Assembly (NCBI GenBank): GCA_035762665.1 | Contig: DASTNZ010000152.1 | Coordinates: forward strand, 7,354-71,353 | Length of the DNA: 64,000 nt | DNA from: JASLBX01 sp035762665 | GTDB lineage: Bacteria; Actinomycetota; Actinomycetes; Jiangellales; Jiangellaceae | Reading direction: 5' to 3' | Part shown: piece after piece, positions 61,985 through 64,000 of the stretch | Position numbering within the stretch: the stretch's first letter is position 1 | Layout: each line of letters opens with the position of its first letter | Position numbers and translations under genes: made by a program | The notes under the pieces: generated by a model | What the model was told of the DNA's origin: nothing | What the model saw: only the letters and a program-made list of their open reading frames with translations | Database searches by the model: none

Positions 61985-62007
61985 GGCAGAAAGATAGCAT
62001 CGAAATC

Positions 62008-62125
62008 GCTCATCCAGCTGAGCGGTTCTGCTCATTCACACCGTAACAGTGTGGTCTCGGTCGGGTGGAGAACAGTCGACAATCACTGTTCCGCTCAACT
62101 ATATTCAGGATCGCTCATCGTGAGC
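62008..62125. promoter_or_regulatory. Divergent operator region with GCTCA half-sites
   Basis: Between the DeoR and PfkB genes, GCTCA occurs at 62008, 62030, 62093 and 62113, and TGAGC at 62019 and 62121. Two pairs form inverted repeats: GCTCA-n6-TGAGC (62008-62023) and GCTCA-n3-TGAGC (62113-62125). A separate palindrome GAACAGT-n8-ACTGTTC is at 62070-62091. These are likely binding sites of the DeoR repressor and possibly a second regulator. Confidence 0.65.
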
Positions 62126-62149
62126 AGAGGCTTGAGGGGGACGTAAGGA

Positions 62150-63325
62150 GTGAACAGCAGCCCACCGCCGGGAACTGCCGGCCGGCCCACAGGCGCGAGT
62201 CAGGCCAGCGCCGCAACCGAGGGTGTCGGTCGGCCGGCTCTCGCCGACGACGCGGACCGAACGCTCGGTCACGACCCGCTCGCCGAAAGTCGCACCCCGA
62301 CCTCACCAGGGCGGGACGTGCTCTGCGCAGGCCTCGTCTTCCTCGACATCATCTTCACCGGCCTACCCTCGCCGCCTACGCTCGGCCGCGAGATCTGGTC
62401 CGAAGGCATGGGCTCGTGCCCCGGCGGGGTAGCCAACGTCGCAGTCGCGCTCAGCCGGCTGGGCCTGCGAACGACTCTCGCCGCGCCATTCGGAGCTGAT
62501 GCCTACGGCGACTTCTGCTGGCAGATCCTGGAAGAAGAAGAGGGCATCGACCTGTCACGGTCCCGCCGCTTCCGCGGCTGGCATTCGCCGGTCACCATCT
62601 CGATGGCTTATGAGCGCGACCGCGCGCTCGTCACACACGGGCACCCGTCGCCAATACCTTTCGACGAGTTCATCGGCACGCCACCGGCATGCCGTGCGGT
62701 GGTCAGGTCACTAGAAGAAGAACCCGAAGTCTGGCCGAATCTGGCCCGCGAGGCCGGCGCGCAGGTCTTCGCCGATGTGGGCTGGGACCCCTCCGGCAAC
62801 TGGTCGCGCGACACGCTACGGCAGCTCGCCGAAGTCGACGCCTTCCTGCCGAACTCGGTAGAGGCCATGGCCTATACCCGCACCGACAGCGCTGACCGAG
62901 CCTTGTCAGCGCTCGCTGAGCAGGTCCCGATTGCAGTGATCACTCTGGGGCCCGACGGGGCGATCGCTGCCGACCAGACCACTGGTGAGTCGGTGCGGGT
63001 GCCGGGCCTGGCCACCGACGCGCTTGATCCCACCGGTGCCGGGGATGTATTCGTCGCCGCATTCACCACCGGGACGCTGGCCGGCTGGCCCCTGGAGTAT
63101 CGGCTGCGGTTCGCGGTGCTGTGCGCAGGGCTGTCGGTCCGGCATTTCGGCGGCTCGCTGTCCGCGCCGGGCTGGGCGGACATCGCGACGTGGTGGACGG
63201 AATCCGGTTCTGTCCACGCCGACCTGGCCAAGGCGTACGGCTTTCTCACCGACCTGCTTCCAGCGGGAGCGGTCAAGCCCGTCACCCGGGCTCCTGCGAC
63301 GATCGGACTCCGTCCGGATCGGTAG
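62150..63325 (+). CDS. PfkB family carbohydrate kinase
   Basis: 391 residues from GTG 62150. About 55 low-complexity residues precede the kinase core, which starts VLCAGLVFLDIIFTGLPSPP. GGVANVAVALSRLG is PfkB signature 1 and DPTGAGDVFVAAF near residues 285-297 is signature 2 with the catalytic Asp. It phosphorylates a sugar, perhaps the aglycone-linked or freed sugar from the GH4 route. The binding-protein gene starts 52 bp later, so the transporter operon begins here. Confidence 0.85.
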   Translation: MNSSPPPGTAGRPTGASQASAATEGVGRPALADDADRTLGHDPLAESRTPTSPGRDVLCAGLVFLDIIFTGLPSPPTLGREIWSEGMGSCPGGVANVAVALSRLGLRTTLAAPFGADAYGDFCWQILEEEEGIDLSRSRRFRGWHSPVTISMAYERDRALVTHGHPSPIPFDEFIGTPPACRAVVRSLEEEPEVWPNLAREAGAQVFADVGWDPSGNWSRDTLRQLAEVDAFLPNSVEAMAYTRTDSADRALSALAEQVPIAVITLGPDGAIAADQTTGESVRVPGLATDALDPTGAGDVFVAAFTTGTLAGWPLEYRLRFAVLCAGLSVRHFGGSLSAPGWADIATWWTESGSVHADLAKAYGFLTDLLPAGAVKPVTRAPATIGLRPDR

Positions 63326-63377
63326 CACAAGACTCGATGCGGCTTGAGCCGCGGTTATCTGATTAGGAGGACACTTC

Positions 63378-64000
63378 ATGGCTCGGATACTCCACCGTGC
63401 GGTGGTCGGCGCCGGCCTCGTCGGACTTCTCGTGGCGGCATGCGCGCCCGGCGAGGACGACGACGAGTCGGCCAGCAGCGACGAAACCCCACCGGCGAGC
63501 GAGCCCGCCGAGATCGACGAGGAAGTTACGCTCATCGTCTGGGACCAGGAGGTCCGGGGCGGTCAGAACGAGGTCATCGAGGAGCTAAACGCCGCCTTCA
63601 TGGAAGAGCACCCCAACATCACGATCGAGCGGGTGTCACGGTCGTTTGAGGACTTGCAGACCACTCTCCCGCTCGCGGTCACCGGGGAGGACGCGCCCGA
63701 TGTGGTGCAGGCCAACAACGGCCGACCAATCATGGGCGCGTTCGTCGAGGCCGGTCTGCTCGTCCCACTGGACGACTACGCCGCCCAGTACGGCTGGACG
63801 GAGCGGTTCCCCGAATCGGTCCGCGCGACCGCCAGCTACAGCCCGGACGGCGTGACGTTCGGCGAGGGCAGCCTGTACGGCCTGGCCCAGCAGGGCGAGC
63901 TCGTCGGCGTCTACTACAACCGGGCCAAGCTCGACGAGCTCGGCCTCGAGGTGCCGGAGACCTGGGAAGACTTCCTGGCCGCCGCCGAAGCAGCGACAGA
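63378..64000 (+). CDS. Extracellular sugar-binding lipoprotein, cut by window end
   Basis: From ATG 63378, behind TTAGGAGG, 207 residues are visible and the frame is open at the right edge. A lipoprotein signal peptide ends with LVAAC (Cys22), followed by an acidic Ser/Asp linker and the type 1 solute-binding fold: VTLIVWDQEVRGGQNEVI, FMEEHPNITIERV, APDVVQANNG, GVYYNRAKLDELGLEVPET. It is the capture subunit of an ABC sugar importer (CUT1 type) whose permeases should lie to the right. Confidence 0.9.
   Translation, partial: MARILHRAVVGAGLVGLLVAACAPGEDDDESASSDETPPASEPAEIDEEVTLIVWDQEVRGGQNEVIEELNAAFMEEHPNITIERVSRSFEDLQTTLPLAVTGEDAPDVVQANNGRPIMGAFVEAGLLVPLDDYAAQYGWTERFPESVRATASYSPDGVTFGEGSLYGLAQQGELVGVYYNRAKLDELGLEVPETWEDFLAAAEAAT

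Noticed and set aside
1..64000. CRISPR arrays, tRNA, rRNA, intact insertion sequences, prophage
   Set aside because: No regular direct repeats, no cloverleaf-like sequences recognised, and only decayed fragments of mobile-element genes were seen by eye.

Overview
The window is GC-rich, gene-dense DNA typical of an Actinomycetota (high-GC Gram-positive) chromosome. The clearest marker is the order ftsY - amt - glnB - glnD on the minus strand (50285-55634), a nitrogen-control block beside the SRP receptor that is common in actinobacteria. GTG starts, overlapping stop/start codons, many VOC and DUF domains, two ECF sigma factors with SnoaL-like tails, and secreted M36 and PIG-L enzymes fit a free-living soil-type actinobacterium. 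I cannot name the species.

Layout. 1-7600: a cut-off membrane protein, a stretch of gene relics (DUF1801 5' end, truncated membrane gene, integrase 3' end), a MOSC protein, a small tail-anchored protein, a membrane protein that looks like an M48 protease without its zinc ligands, a NIPSNAP protein and a SigG-type ECF sigma factor. 7800-13630: VOC protein, Eis-type acetyltransferase, a 1018-residue KAP P-loop NTPase with a propeller-like N-terminal half, and a DUF899 protein. 13850-23290: ketopantoate-reductase-like enzyme, secreted M36 metalloprotease preceded by a possible leader peptide, VOC, SDR, AlkZ/YcaQ-type glycosylase, dienelactone hydrolase, AI-2E transporter, VOC. 23300-25680: lower-GC accessory patch with an IS21/LuxR relic, orphan proteins and a second AlkZ-type 3' relic. 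25663-29910: a coupled operon folE - FAD reductase - membrane protein - GH15 under a promoter with large inverted repeats. 30346-37760: DinB, a truncated YdeI-type gene, DUF6544-like, WS/DGAT, a NarL-type two-component pair, a 39-residue membrane protein and a GNAT. 37883-42013: a TetR repressor with a clear dyad operator, a flavin monooxygenase, an ECF41 sigma factor, a membrane protein and an NmrA-like epimerase. 42019-50140: two ATP-grasp ligases, two esterases, a GCS2-type carboxylate-amine ligase, a TrpB-like enzyme and a methyltransferase, which together look like an undescribed pathway for a small peptide-like metabolite. 50285-56156: nitrogen control and ftsY. 56333-64000: secreted PIG-L deacetylase, then a sugar locus (GH4, DeoR repressor, PfkB kinase, sugar-binding lipoprotein) around a divergent operator region.

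The most interesting items are the ATP-grasp/GCS2/esterase cluster, the KAP NTPase, the inactive M48-like membrane protein, and three long palindromes built on TGATCA that sit just after stop codons. No tRNA, rRNA, CRISPR array or intact transposon was seen.
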